Of a stretch of DNA of 9,685 bases, positions 1 through 7,356 are shown piece by piece (the stretch's first letter is position 1; every line of letters begins with the position of its first letter). The position numbers were made by a program, and so were the translations under genes. The stretch is taken from assembly GCA_036270095.1 (NCBI GenBank), contig DATBDE010000064.1, positions 1-9,685 on the forward strand, read 5' to 3'. The notes beneath the pieces were generated by a model. It saw only the letters and a program-made list of their open reading frames with translations, had not been told where the DNA came from and made no database searches. This DNA comes from DATBDE01 sp036270095. GTDB taxonomy: Bacteria > Actinomycetota > Thermoleophilia > Solirubrobacterales > Solirubrobacteraceae.

Positions 1-579
1 GAGTCCGCCGACCACGAGCTCGGGGCCTGGCTCGAGCGCGCGCTGCAGCTGTGCGGCGCATTCGGCGGCCGATGGGACGAGCCGCGCCGCTCGGGTCGCG
101 AGGACGCGGCCGGGGCGTGGCGCGACGCCTTCCTGCGCGCGCCCTATCTGCGCGACACCGCGATCGCGGCCGGCATCTTCCAGGAGACGTTCGAGACCGC
201 GATCACCTGGGACCGCTTCCCCGCCTTCAACGAGGCGGTCCTGGGGACGGCGACCGAGGCGGTCCGGCGCGCGTCGGGCGGTCAGGGCCAGGTCACCGTC
301 CGCTTCACGCACGTCTATCCGGACGGGCCCGCGCCCTACTACACGATGGTGGCGCCGGCGCGGCGGGGCGACGAGCTCGAGCAGTTCGCCGAGATCAAGG
401 CCACCGCCTCGGACGCGGTGATCGCGGCCGGCGGCACGATCACCCACCACCACGCGGTCGGGCGCGACCACCGGCCCTGGTATGACCGCCAGCGCCCGGA
501 GCCGTTTGCGCAGGCGCTGCGCGCGGCCAAGGCGGCGGTGGACCCGCGCGGGATCCTGAACCCGGGCGTGCTCGTGTGA
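1..579 (+). CDS. FAD-binding oxidase, alkyldihydroxyacetonephosphate synthase-like (C-terminal part)
   Basis: The gene enters from the left edge in frame 1, and the last 192 codons plus the TGA stop are visible. The N-terminal FAD-binding (PCMH-type) domain lies outside the window; what is seen is the FAD-linked oxidase C-terminal domain. Marks of the alkyl-DHAP synthase branch are the ETAITWDRFPAF-type segment near codons 65-76, the triple histidine at codons 149-151 followed by AVGRDHRPWYDRQ, and the closing DPRGILNPGVLV, which is the usual end of FAD-linked oxidases. In characterised relatives the enzyme swaps the acyl chain of acyl-DHAP for a fatty alcohol to start ether-lipid synthesis, with the histidine cluster at the active site. 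Bacterial homologues are often annotated this way without proof, so glycolate oxidase-like or another FAD oxidase function is possible. Thirty nt separate it from the next gene. Confidence 0.85.
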   Translation, partial: ESADHELGAWLERALQLCGAFGGRWDEPRRSGREDAAGAWRDAFLRAPYLRDTAIAAGIFQETFETAITWDRFPAFNEAVLGTATEAVRRASGGQGQVTVRFTHVYPDGPAPYYTMVAPARRGDELEQFAEIKATASDAVIAAGGTITHHHAVGRDHRPWYDRQRPEPFAQALRAAKAAVDPRGILNPGVLV

Positions 580-596
580 GCCCCGGGCACCGCCGC

Positions 597-602
597 TAGC
601 CT
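597..602 (+). promoter_or_regulatory. -10-like box TAGCCT, leaderless start of the panE-like gene
   Basis: TAGCCT lies exactly 7 nt before the GTG at 610 in a stretch otherwise almost free of A and T. Transcription from such a box would begin at or within a base or two of the GTG, giving a leaderless mRNA; no Shine-Dalgarno sequence precedes the start. I see no convincing -35. The same geometry recurs before 3632 and 9197. Confidence 0.5.
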
Positions 603-609
603 GCCGCGC

Positions 610-1521
610 GTGCGCGCCTACGCCATCCTCGGTCCCGGCGGCGTCGGCGGGCTCGTGGGGGGCGCGCTGGCGCGCTCGGGCGTGCCGGTCACCGTGATCG
701 CGCGCGAGGCGACCGCGGACGCGATCGCGCGCGTGGGCCTGCGCGTGCGCAGCGTGCGCCTGGGCGACTTCACCGCCCGCCCCGCCGTCGCGAGCCGGCT
801 CGACGCGTCCGTGGGCACGCTCTTCGTCGCCACCAAGGCGACCGCGCTCGGTCCGGCGCTGGAGCGCATCGAAGTCGAGCCCGAGCTCGTCGTCCCGCTG
901 CTCAACGGCCTCGACCATCTCGCCATGCTGCGCCGGCACTTCGGCGACCGCGCCGTGGCGGCCTCGATCCGGGTCGAGTCCACCCGCGTCGGGCCCGGCG
1001 AGATCGTGCACACGAGCCCGTATCTGCGCGTCGAGCTGGCCAGCGCCGACGCCGGCCGGCGCGCGCAGCTCGAGCCGGTGGCCGCCGACCTGCGCGCGGC
1101 TGGCATCCCGGCCGAGGTCGGCGCCGACGAGGCCGCGGCGATGTGGACCAAGCTCACCCGCCTGGTCGCGCTGAGCACGGTGACGACCGCGGCCGGGAAG
1201 TCGCTGGGCGAGGTCCGGGCCGACCCGCGCTGGGGCCCTGCGCTGGTCAGCGCCGTGCGCGAGGCCGCCGCCGTGGCCCGCGCCGAGGGCGCGCCCGCCG
1301 ACGCCGCCGCGACGCTGGACGAGATCGCCACCGTCCACGACGACTTCCGCTCCTCGATGCAGCGCGACCTCGCCGCGCACCGGACTCCCGAGCTCGACGC
1401 CATCGCCGGCTCCGTGCTGCGCGCCGGCGCCCGCCACGGCATCGCCTGCCCGACGCTGGCCGACCTGACCGCGATCATCGCCGGGCGCGCGGGGATGACC
1501 CCGCCGGTGGCCGCGGCATGA
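610..1521 (+). CDS. 2-dehydropantoate 2-reductase family (ketopantoate reductase, PanE/ApbA)
   Basis: A 303-residue cytosolic NADPH-dependent reductase; the family reduces ketopantoate to pantoate in pantothenate/CoA synthesis. The N-terminal Rossmann motif is GPGGVGG (residues 8-14). The LLNGL segment at 97-101 matches the family's LQNG. The C-terminal helical domain has the catalytic lysine in MWTKL (K181) and the HRTPELDAIAG block with E271, matching K176 and E256 of the E. coli enzyme by motif. Length is typical (about 300). The GTG at 610 is chosen because the Rossmann strand begins within five residues of it and a -10-like box sits 7 nt upstream. The stop overlaps the next start (ATGA at 1518-1521), so the two are probably translationally coupled. 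No panB or panC is nearby; many paralogues of this family act on other 2-keto acids, so substrate is uncertain. Confidence 0.88.
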   Translation: MRAYAILGPGGVGGLVGGALARSGVPVTVIAREATADAIARVGLRVRSVRLGDFTARPAVASRLDASVGTLFVATKATALGPALERIEVEPELVVPLLNGLDHLAMLRRHFGDRAVAASIRVESTRVGPGEIVHTSPYLRVELASADAGRRAQLEPVAADLRAAGIPAEVGADEAAAMWTKLTRLVALSTVTTAAGKSLGEVRADPRWGPALVSAVREAAAVARAEGAPADAAATLDEIATVHDDFRSSMQRDLAAHRTPELDAIAGSVLRAGARHGIACPTLADLTAIIAGRAGMTPPVAAA

Positions 1522-2045
1522 GCGCGACCGGCATCTACCTCGCCCGCCACGGGCAGACGGCCTACAACGCGGAGCCGCGGTTCCAGGGTCAGCTGCCGGT
1601 GCCCTTGGACGCGACCGGCCGCGCCCAGGCCGAGGACCTGGCGCGGCGCGCCGTGCCCTACGGCTTCGTCGTCCTCTACGCCAGCCCGCTCGAGCGCGCG
1701 CTGGAGACCGCGCGGGCGGTGGGCGGCCGCATCGGGCTGGAGCCGCGGCTCGACGCGCGGCTGGCCGAGACCGACTGCGGCGATTGGACCGGGCGCAGCA
1801 TGGCCGAGGTCCAGGCCGCGGAGCCCGAGCTGTACCAGCGCTGGGTCGACGGCGATCCGAGCTTCCGCTTCCCCGGCGGCGAGTCGTTCACGGAGCAGGC
1901 CGAGCGCGTCCAGGCGGCGATCGCCGACATCCGCGCCCAGCCCGGCCGCCCGACGCTCGTCGTGAGCCACCGCCACACCATGCGCTTCGCCCTCGGCGGC
2001 GACTGGCGCCCCATCGGCAACGCGGAGATCGTGCCCCTAACCTAG
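1518..2045 (+). CDS. Histidine phosphatase family protein (phosphoglycerate mutase-like)
   Basis: A 175-residue member of the histidine phosphatase superfamily, which forms a phosphohistidine intermediate to hydrolyse or transfer phosphate. All core residues are present: R10-H11-G12 in LARHGQT (nucleophile H11), R60 in SPLERALETA, E84 in AETDCGDW, and H151 in VVSHRHTMR. The last motif has Arg where most relatives have Gly after the His. It is a little shorter than the usual ~200 residues but ends in NAEIVPLT, a normal family ending, so it looks complete. The start is the ATG overlapping the upstream stop, with a GGTGG sequence at 1506-1510, 7 nt before it. The substrate cannot be told from sequence: phosphoglycerate mutase, alpha-ribazole phosphatase and broad-specificity phosphatases share these motifs. 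Pairing with a ketopantoate reductase suggests co-expression, not necessarily a shared pathway. Confidence 0.9.
   Translation: MSATGIYLARHGQTAYNAEPRFQGQLPVPLDATGRAQAEDLARRAVPYGFVVLYASPLERALETARAVGGRIGLEPRLDARLAETDCGDWTGRSMAEVQAAEPELYQRWVDGDPSFRFPGGESFTEQAERVQAAIADIRAQPGRPTLVVSHRHTMRFALGGDWRPIGNAEIVPLT
2038..2043 (+). promoter_or_regulatory. -10-like box TAACCT before the lysR-type gene
   Basis: TAACCT overlaps the last sense codons and the stop of the phosphatase gene and lies 6 nt before the ATG at 2050, the spacing expected for a leaderless transcript. The AGAGG between box and ATG is too close to act as a normal Shine-Dalgarno. There is no clear -35, so this is a weaker call than the boxes at 597 and 9184. 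Confidence 0.35.
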
Positions 2046-2049
2046 AGGC

Positions 2050-2985
2050 ATGAGCGGCCCGATCCGCTCCGCCGACCTCGCCGAGCTGCGCGCGTTCTGC
2101 GCCGCGGTCGACCTTGGCTCGCTCGGCCGCGCGGCGCGGCTGCTGCGCGTCTCCCAGCCGGCGCTGTCCAAGCGCCTGCGCGTGCTCGAGACGCTGGCCG
2201 GCGCGCAGCTGCTCGAACGTTCGCCGCGCGGCGTGTCGCTCACCCCGGCGGGCGCGCGCCTGTACGCCGAGGCGCGCAAGCTGCTGGCCCAGGCCGAGAC
2301 CGTCGACGCCCTGCTCGCCGGCCTGTCCTCGGAGGACGCGCCGGTGCGGCTGGCGGCCAGCCACACGATTGCCGAGTACGTGCTGCCGGGGCCGCTGGTG
2401 GAGTTCGAGCAGCGCCGCGAGCGCCACCTTTCGGTCGAGCTCATCATCGCCAACTCGCTGGTCGTGCGCGAGCTCGTGCGCGAGGGCCGCGCTGAGTTCG
2501 GCATCGCCGCGACCGCCCGCGACGCGCCGCCCGACACGCTGCTGCGCGAGCTGCCGTTCTGCGACGACGAGGTGGTCGTGGGCGTGCCCGAGCACCATCC
2601 GTGGGCGCGGCTGAAATCGGTCCCCCTGGCCGAGCTGACGCGCGTGCCGATGATCATGCGCGACCCGTCGGCCAACACCCGCCGCGTGGTCCAGGCCGCC
2701 CTGCAGGAGCGCGGTTTGCAGCTGCAGCCGCCGCTGGCCGAGGTGGGGAGCACGAGCGCCGCCAAGGCGACCGCGCTGCGCGAGAACGCCCCCGTCCTGC
2801 TCGCCGCCCTGGCGGCCGCCGCCGAGGGCCCAGACCTCGTCGTGCGCCGGGTCAGCGGGGTGGACTTCCGCCGCCGCTTCGTGATCCTGCTCGGCGCCCC
2901 CGAGGTCGTCAGCGCGGGCGCGCTCGCGCTCGTCGACCACCTCCTCGACGGCAAGAACGTCGACCTGGCCATAACCGTCGGTTAG
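2050..2985 (+). CDS. LysR family transcriptional regulator
   Basis: A 311-residue regulator of normal LysR length. The N-terminal winged helix-turn-helix covers about residues 8-68, with LRAFCAAVDLGSLGRAARLL, then VSQPALSKRLRVLE as the recognition part and the LLERSPRGVSLTPAG wing, all close to the family consensus. A linker helix follows, and residues about 90-300 form the periplasmic-binding-protein-like effector domain (LAASHTIAEYVLPGPL at its start, FGIAATARDAP within it). LysR proteins bind DNA as dimers or tetramers and respond to a small ligand, often controlling a divergent gene. Here all close neighbours run the same way, so no target is obvious. The start is 4 nt after the upstream stop. 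A 13-nt palindrome, TAACCGTCGGTTA (2972-2984), sits over its last codons. Confidence 0.93.
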   Translation: MSGPIRSADLAELRAFCAAVDLGSLGRAARLLRVSQPALSKRLRVLETLAGAQLLERSPRGVSLTPAGARLYAEARKLLAQAETVDALLAGLSSEDAPVRLAASHTIAEYVLPGPLVEFEQRRERHLSVELIIANSLVVRELVREGRAEFGIAATARDAPPDTLLRELPFCDDEVVVGVPEHHPWARLKSVPLAELTRVPMIMRDPSANTRRVVQAALQERGLQLQPPLAEVGSTSAAKATALRENAPVLLAALAAAAEGPDLVVRRVSGVDFRRRFVILLGAPEVVSAGALALVDHLLDGKNVDLAITVG

Positions 2986-3010
2986 GGCCGTCAGGTCGTA
3001 TCGCCGCCTA

Positions 3011-3028
3011 CCGCGCGCGCACGCGCGG
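3011..3028 (+). terminator. Perfect 7-bp GC hairpin between lysR and the sigma factor gene
   Basis: CCGCGCG (3011-3017) and CGCGCGG (3022-3028) pair perfectly around a 4-nt loop, 26 nt after the LysR stop. There is no T-tract, so it would be the T-less hairpin terminator type discussed for actinomycetes. It also lies just upstream of the -10-like box at 3032, so it could instead be a regulatory site or a chance result of alternating GC. Confidence 0.35.
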
Positions 3029-3031
3029 GCA

Positions 3032-3037
3032 TAGGTT
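3032..3037 (+). promoter_or_regulatory. -10-like box TAGGTT before the ECF sigma gene
   Basis: TAGGTT lies 11 nt before the ATG at 3049, which would give a leader of only a few bases. The region is otherwise almost pure GC. No -35 is recognisable; the position where one would fall is inside the GC hairpin at 3011-3028. Confidence 0.35.
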
Positions 3038-3048
3038 GGCGTTCGCCG

Positions 3049-3582
3049 ATGCCGCTCGAATCGACGACCTTCGAGGAGGTGTACCGTCGCCACTGGCGCG
3101 GCGTGTTCGGCGCCGCCTACCGCGTGCTCGGCCGCGTGGCCGAAGCCGACGACGTCGCCCAGGAGGTCTTCACCCGGCACTGGCGCGACCCGCGCCGGTT
3201 CGACGCCCGGCGCGGCGAGCTCGGCAGCTACCTGCGCCTGATGGCGCGCTCGCGCGCGCTGGACCTGTGGCGCCGCGAGCACGCGGCCCAGCGCGCCCGC
3301 GACCGCCTCGCCCTGCTCAGCGTGCCCGAGGAGGTCCCGACCGCCGACCGGCCGCTGGAGGCCGCCGGGCAGCGCGGCCTGCGCGCCCCGATCCGGGAGG
3401 CCATGCGCAAGCTCCCCGAGCTGCAGCGCGAGGCGCTCGTGCTCGCGTTCTGGGGCGGCCTGACCGCGGACGAGATCGCCCGCCACGCCGGAGTGCCGCT
3501 GGGCACGGCCAAGAGCCGCATCCGCATGGGCCTCGACCGCCTGCGCGACGACGCGGAGCTGGCCGAGTCGCTGGCCGCTTAA
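3049..3582 (+). CDS. RNA polymerase ECF sigma factor (sigma-70 family)
   Basis: A 177-residue extracytoplasmic-function-type sigma factor. Region 2 spans about residues 8-78, with FEEVYRRHWRGVFGAAYRVLG, the typical AEADDVAQEVF core and YLRLMARSRALDLWRRE. A short variable linker (about 79-110) leads to region 4 (about 111-167), with KLPELQREALVLAFWGGLTADEIA followed by the helix-turn-helix VPLGTAKSRIRMGLDRLR that reads the -35 element. Regions 1 and 3 are absent, as in all ECF factors. It would direct RNA polymerase to a small regulon. ECF factors are usually paired with an anti-sigma factor gene just downstream; none is recognisable here, since the next gene encodes an unrelated soluble acidic protein. 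The ECF group cannot be fixed by eye. Confidence 0.93.
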   Translation: MPLESTTFEEVYRRHWRGVFGAAYRVLGRVAEADDVAQEVFTRHWRDPRRFDARRGELGSYLRLMARSRALDLWRREHAAQRARDRLALLSVPEEVPTADRPLEAAGQRGLRAPIREAMRKLPELQREALVLAFWGGLTADEIARHAGVPLGTAKSRIRMGLDRLRDDAELAESLAA

Positions 3583-3603
3583 AAGGGTCAGCCCCCTTGG
3601 GGG
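3583..3603 (+). terminator. Possible hairpins after the sigma factor stop
   Basis: Two mutually exclusive stems are possible: AAGGG (3583-3587) with CCCTT (3594-3598), and CCCC (3592-3595) with GGGG (3600-3603). Both are short and no T-tract follows. A terminator is plausible because the next gene has its own -10-like box, but the support is weak. Confidence 0.2.
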
Positions 3604-3618
3604 TGGTCGAGGGTGGGC

Positions 3619-3624
3619 TAGTCT
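3619..3624 (+). promoter_or_regulatory. -10-like box TAGTCT, leaderless start of the 104-residue protein
   Basis: TAGTCT is exactly 7 nt before the GTG at 3632, the same geometry as at 597 and 9184. There is no Shine-Dalgarno before the GTG. TTGGGG at 3597-3602 is a weak -35 candidate with a 16-nt spacer. Confidence 0.45.
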
Positions 3625-3631
3625 CCGCTTC

Positions 3632-3946
3632 GTGGCGACCGACAAGATCGCGAAGAACCTCGAGCGCTTCGCCCAGGCCATTGCCGCCCACGACCGCGAG
3701 AACCCGACGCACACCGCGTGGGGGATCGGGATGAACGGGTTCGACATCGAGCGCCTGGGCCTCGACGAGGGCGAGGAGATCCTCCCCGGCATCGTGATCC
3801 AGGCCGACCGCGGCGTCACCGGCAACTTCCGCGTGCTCTGCGACGGCGATCACGACGAGGAGCTCGAGGAGGCCGAGGCCGAGGTCGTCGAAGCGGTCGC
3901 CACCCAGCCGGTGTCGACGCCGGTCGCCCCGCCGCAGGAGGGCTAG
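3632..3946 (+). CDS. Unrecognised conserved-looking acidic protein, 104 residues
   Basis: I do not recognise this family. The protein is soluble-looking, with no signal peptide or membrane segment. The N-terminal part (about residues 1-25) is a basic-acidic amphipathic helix (DKIAKNLERFAQAIAAHD). A likely globular core follows (about 28-75), with HTAWGIGMNGFDIERLGLDEGEEILPGIVI, FRVLCDGDHD and a single Cys. A strongly acidic run of Glu and Asp then leads into a short Pro/Val/Thr tail. Codon use and GC match the neighbours, and the even composition and close coupling (4 nt) to the next gene argue that it is real. The GTG start is supported by the -10-like box 7 nt upstream. It follows an ECF sigma factor but shows nothing like an anti-sigma domain (no zinc-binding HxxxCxxC, no transmembrane helix). 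Function unknown. Confidence 0.75.
   Translation: MATDKIAKNLERFAQAIAAHDRENPTHTAWGIGMNGFDIERLGLDEGEEILPGIVIQADRGVTGNFRVLCDGDHDEELEEAEAEVVEAVATQPVSTPVAPPQEG
3936..3942 (+). promoter_or_regulatory. Strong ribosome binding site AGGAGGG
   Basis: AGGAGGG lies 8 nt before the ATG at 3951 and overlaps the end of the upstream coding region. It selects 3951 over the second in-frame ATG at 3957. It contrasts with the genes at 610, 3632 and 9197, which have no such site. Confidence 0.75.
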
Positions 3947-3950
3947 CGGC

Positions 3951-4322
3951 ATGGACATGAAGCTCGAGGTCGTCGCCGTGCCGGTCAGCGACGTCGACCG
4001 GGCCAAGGCGTTCTACGTCGACCAGGCCGGGTTCACGCTCGACCACGACCATACGATCAGCGACGACCTGCGCTTCGTCCAGCTCACGCCGCCCGGCTCG
4101 GCCTGCTCGATCTCGATCGGGAAGGGCATCACCGACGCCGCGCCCGGCTCCGTCCGCGGCCTGCAGGTCGTGGTCGAGGATGCCGACGCCGCCCACGCGG
4201 AGCTCGCCGGGCGCGGGGTCGAGGTCGGCGAGGTCCAGGAGTTCCCCTGGGGCCGGTTCGTCTTCTTCGCCGATCCGGACGGCAACGGATGGGCCGTCCA
4301 GCAGGTGACCCGCCCCGGCTAG
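3951..4322 (+). CDS. VOC family protein (glyoxalase/bleomycin-resistance fold), single domain
   Basis: A 123-residue protein with two beta-alpha-beta-beta-beta modules. The first is LEVVAVPVSDVDRAKAFYVDQAGF, the second begins at about residue 65 (GLQVVVEDADAAHAELAGRGVEV), and it ends with FVFFADPDGNGWAVQQV. These are the standard landmarks of the vicinal-oxygen-chelate fold. At the usual metal-ligand positions the sequence has Val in the first strand instead of His, and Gln in the last strand instead of Glu, so it may not bind metal as glyoxalase I does. It could be a binding protein or an enzyme with other ligands. It probably forms a two-gene operon with the unrecognised protein 4 nt upstream. 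The end faces the double-VOC gene convergently, 30 nt away. Confidence 0.88.
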   Translation: MDMKLEVVAVPVSDVDRAKAFYVDQAGFTLDHDHTISDDLRFVQLTPPGSACSISIGKGITDAAPGSVRGLQVVVEDADAAHAELAGRGVEVGEVQEFPWGRFVFFADPDGNGWAVQQVTRPG

Positions 4323-4352
4323 CAATCTCGCGCTGGCGCTGCCGGCGGGCGG

Positions 4353-5144
4353 CTACTGTCCGAGCTGGTCCAGCTGCAGCGTGCTGACCGAGAACGTCGC
4401 CCCGGCCGGGTCGGCCAGCACCGCCTCGCGGAACGGCGGCGCGTCGTAAGGGCCGGCCACCACCGCGCCGCCAAGCCCGGGCGCGCGCTGCGCGGCCCCG
4501 TCGGCGTCGGCGATCCAGAAGTCGACCGCCCAGCGGGCGGGCTCGCCCGGCGCCATCACGGCGACGACGTCGCGCGGGACCGGCTGCGTGGGCTCGCCGC
4601 CCACGAAGCCGGGAAGGCGGAACATCGTCGCCGGGCCGAAGGCCTCCGTGGTCCACCCGAACAGGTCGGCGTAGAAGGCCGCCGCGGCCGCCGTGTCGGG
4701 CGTGTGCAGGAGGCTCATCGCATACGCGCTGGGCTCGTTGACCCGCTGTGCGCCGCGGTGCGCGCCGGGCTGCCACAGCCCGAGCAGGGCGCCGGCCGGG
4801 TCGGTCACGATCGCCATCCGCCCGCCGTCGAGGCTGGCGAACGGCGCGGTCACGACGCTGCCGCCGGCGTCGGCCGCCTTGGCCGCGGCCGCGTCGGCGT
4901 CATCCACCCACACGTAGGTCGTCCACGCCGGCGCCGCGCCCTCGGGCGGCGGCGAGCCGATCGCGGCAACGTCGCTGCCCTGCACCGTGCAGAGGTCGTA
5001 GCGGGTCTCCGTGCCCGCCGGCGAGCCCGACCGCACCTCCCAGCCGAAGATCCCCGCGTAGAAGGCGGCCGCCGCGTCGGCGTCGGGCTGCCAGGTGTCG
5101 ACCCAGCAGGGGACGCCGTGTTGGTATCCGTCGCGCTCACTCAT
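4353..5144 (-). CDS. Double-VOC domain protein, Cfp30B/Rv0577-like
   Basis: A 263-residue protein made of two tandem VOC domains, about residues 8-125 and 138-257. The opening GVPCWVDTWQPDADAAAAFY, then FGWEV, the DPAGALLGLW close of domain 1, the VNEPSAYAM linker and the DPAGATFSVSTL close of domain 2 resemble Mycobacterium tuberculosis Rv0577 (CFP32/TB27.3) segment by segment as I recall that protein. That relative has been described as glyoxalase/antibiotic-resistance-like, without a settled reaction. No signal peptide is visible. It starts at the ATG at 5144 and is divergent from an HxlR regulator across a 37-bp gap holding an inverted repeat, so control by that regulator is likely. A -10-like TACGGT 6 nt before the ATG suggests a leaderless transcript. 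Confidence 0.92.
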   Translation of the reverse strand: MSERDGYQHGVPCWVDTWQPDADAAAAFYAGIFGWEVRSGSPAGTETRYDLCTVQGSDVAAIGSPPPEGAAPAWTTYVWVDDADAAAAKAADAGGSVVTAPFASLDGGRMAIVTDPAGALLGLWQPGAHRGAQRVNEPSAYAMSLLHTPDTAAAAAFYADLFGWTTEAFGPATMFRLPGFVGGEPTQPVPRDVVAVMAPGEPARWAVDFWIADADGAAQRAPGLGGAVVAGPYDAPPFREAVLADPAGATFSVSTLQLDQLGQ

Positions 5145-5150
5145 TGGACA

Positions 5151-5156
5151 ACCGTA
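5151..5156 (-). promoter_or_regulatory. -10-like box TACGGT for the double-VOC gene
   Basis: On the minus strand TACGGT lies 6 nt before the ATG at 5144. TTGGAT (5177-5172) could be a -35 with a short 15-nt spacer. The same TACGGT plus 6 nt arrangement precedes the GTG at 9161. Confidence 0.4.
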
Positions 5157-5164
5157 TCATCTAG

Positions 5165-5170
5165 TAGGAT
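5165..5170 (+). promoter_or_regulatory. -10-like box TAGGAT for the hxlR-type gene
   Basis: TAGGAT lies 11 nt before the ATG at 5182, as TAGGTT does before the sigma gene at 3049. TTGGAC (5144-5149) is a candidate -35 with a 15-nt spacer, mirror-image to the opposing promoter. The box lies between the operator arms. Confidence 0.4.
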
Positions 5171-5181
5171 TATCCAACTAC

Positions 5182-5816
<635 letters not shown>

Positions 5817-5820
<4 letters not shown>

Positions 5821-7349
5821 CCGCCGGCCTCGGCGATCTCCAGCGTGCGCCCGAAGGCGCGCTCGAACACGTCGTTCTGGCGCTCGGCCGCCCAGCGCGC
5901 GACCGGAACTTCCTCGTCGGCCACCAACGCGAGGCGCACGCGCCCGTCGTCGAGCTCGACGAGCGCGTCGTGCACGGTCTGGTCGCGCGAGCGCTCGAGC
6001 TGCTCGGCCACCCGCAGCAGCGCCGAGCAGCGGTCCAGCAGCTCCTGGTCGCCCTTGCGCATCAGCGGCTTGAGGCCGCCCATGGCCGGCGTGCCCTTCC
6101 GGTGGTAGCGGGCCATCTGCCCGATCAGCGCGACCTCGCGCGGCGTGAAGCCGGGCAGGCCGGCGTTGAGGATGAGGTAGCGCGAGTGGCGGTGGTGGTC
6201 GTCGTAGTCGACGGTGGTGCCGATGTCGTGCAGGAGCGCCGCCGCCCACAGCAACTCGCGCTCCTCGGCGTCGCCGGGGTGGAGCCCGGCGTTGGCCAGC
6301 CCGTCGAACATCGACAGCGCCAGCGCCGCGACGTGCTGCGCGTGCGGCTCGTCGGTGTCGTACTGCGCGGCGAGGTTGCGCACGCTGGAGCCGCGGACGT
6401 CGGGCACCAGCGGCGGGTCGGCGGGGGCGAGCTGCGTGGCCAGGAAGATGCCCTCGCGCAGCCCCGCCTCGGTGACCTCGAGCGCGTCGAAGCCGCCCGC
6501 CTCGAGCACGCCCTGGATGACCACGGCGCCGGCGAGGATCAGGTCGGCGCGCTCGGGCTTGATCCCGGGCACGCGCCGGCGCTCCGAGGCCGGCAGCGCC
6601 GCGAGCTCGGCGATGAGCTCGTCCAGCATGGCGCGCTCCAGCGAGAAGCCCTGCACGCCGAACGACGGCTGGTCGGCCGCCTTCTCCGCCGCGACGGCGA
6701 GCGTCCGCACCGTGCCGCCGAGCGCGACCAGGCGCCCGGACTCCCCGAGCCCGGGCAGCCAGTCGGCCTCGCCGAGCTTGCGCTTGACGTGGTCGGTGAG
6801 CGCGCGCAGCTGCTTCTTCGTCGCGCGCTCGCCGGGCAGGAAGCGCTCGGTCATGCGCACGGCGCCCATGCGCCAGGACTCGACGTCGCGCTCGGCGCGG
6901 CCCGCCACCCGCGTGAGCTGCATGCTCCCGCCGCCTACGTCGAGCACGGCGCCGTCGGTCAGCGTGGTCGAGTTGACGGCGGCGACGTAGCCGTAGAACG
7001 CCTCGGCCTCGCGGGACAGCACCTCGATCTCGAGGCCGGAGCGCTCGCTCGCCTGCGCGAGGAACGCCTCGCGGTTGGTGGCCTCGCGGATGGCGCTGGT
7101 GGCCACCGCACGGACCTCGTCCACGCCGGCGGCGCGGCAGAAGTGCGCGAACACGTCGATGGCGCCCAGCGCCCGCTCCATGGGCGCGGGCTGGAGCTCG
7201 CCGCTCGGCCCCATCCCGGCCGAGATGCGCACGGGCTCGTAGATCTCGTCGACGCGCTTCCACCACCGCCGCCCGGCGGCGGTGAACACCACGAGCCGGA
7301 AGGTGTTCGACCCGAGGTCGATGACCGCGGTGCGGGTCTCCTCGGGCAC
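5817..7349 (-). CDS. Ppx/GppA family phosphatase with C-terminal HD domain
   Basis: A 510-residue protein of the exopolyphosphatase/guanosine pentaphosphate phosphatase family. These enzymes release phosphate from polyphosphate or convert pppGpp to ppGpp in the cytosol. The ASKHA-fold part has the first phosphate loop AVIDLGSNTFRLVVF (residues 8-22), the conserved acidic LSREAEAFYGY (111-121), the second loop DVGGGSMQL (137-145) and GGTVRT (211-216). The C-terminal part from about 320 is HD-type, with LLHDIG (H374-D375) and a His-rich segment DYDDHHRHSR (381-390). Many actinobacterial Ppx proteins lack this domain, so this is the longer, E. coli-like architecture. The start is GTG; the motif begins seven residues in and no better start exists. 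It lies 7 nt after the glyoxalase I stop, so probably in one operon. Sequence alone cannot separate polyphosphatase from pppGpp phosphatase. Confidence 0.93.
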
Positions 7350-7356
7350 CCGCGGG

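Larger units (their letters stand above)
5144..5177. promoter_or_regulatory. Inverted-repeat operator between the double-VOC and hxlR-type genes
   Basis: TTGGACAA (5144-5151) and TTATCCAA (5170-5177) are inverted copies matching at 7 of 8 positions, with 18 nt between them. The repeat fills almost the whole 37-bp divergent gap, which is strikingly AT-rich for this window. A second, smaller palindrome, GGATTATCC (5167-5175), overlaps the right arm. The arms also fall where -35 elements of the two opposing promoters would be, so a dimer bound here could block both. HxlR proteins typically bind such sites next to their own gene; the link is inferred. Confidence 0.65.

Noticed and set aside
618..1976. 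Minus-strand open frame (452 codons) opposite panE and the histidine phosphatase
   Set aside because: No motif, Arg/Ala/Ser-rich, an antisense shadow of two overlapping genes with complete catalytic residues.
2972..2984. Palindrome TAACCGTCGGTTA over the last codons of the LysR gene
   Set aside because: Only 5-bp arms, inside coding sequence, with no T-tract and no half-site shared with other gaps; probably chance.
1888..3825. Very long open frame on the minus strand (645 codons) opposite the LysR and sigma factor genes
   Set aside because: The translation is a low-complexity Arg/Ala/Gly/His mix with no domain, and the plus strand carries well-recognised proteins. At this GC content, stop-free antisense frames are expected.
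4323..4352. Possible terminator between the convergent VOC genes (GCCG...CGGC)
   Set aside because: Only a 4-bp stem in a GC-rich spacer, no T-tract; not distinguishable from background.
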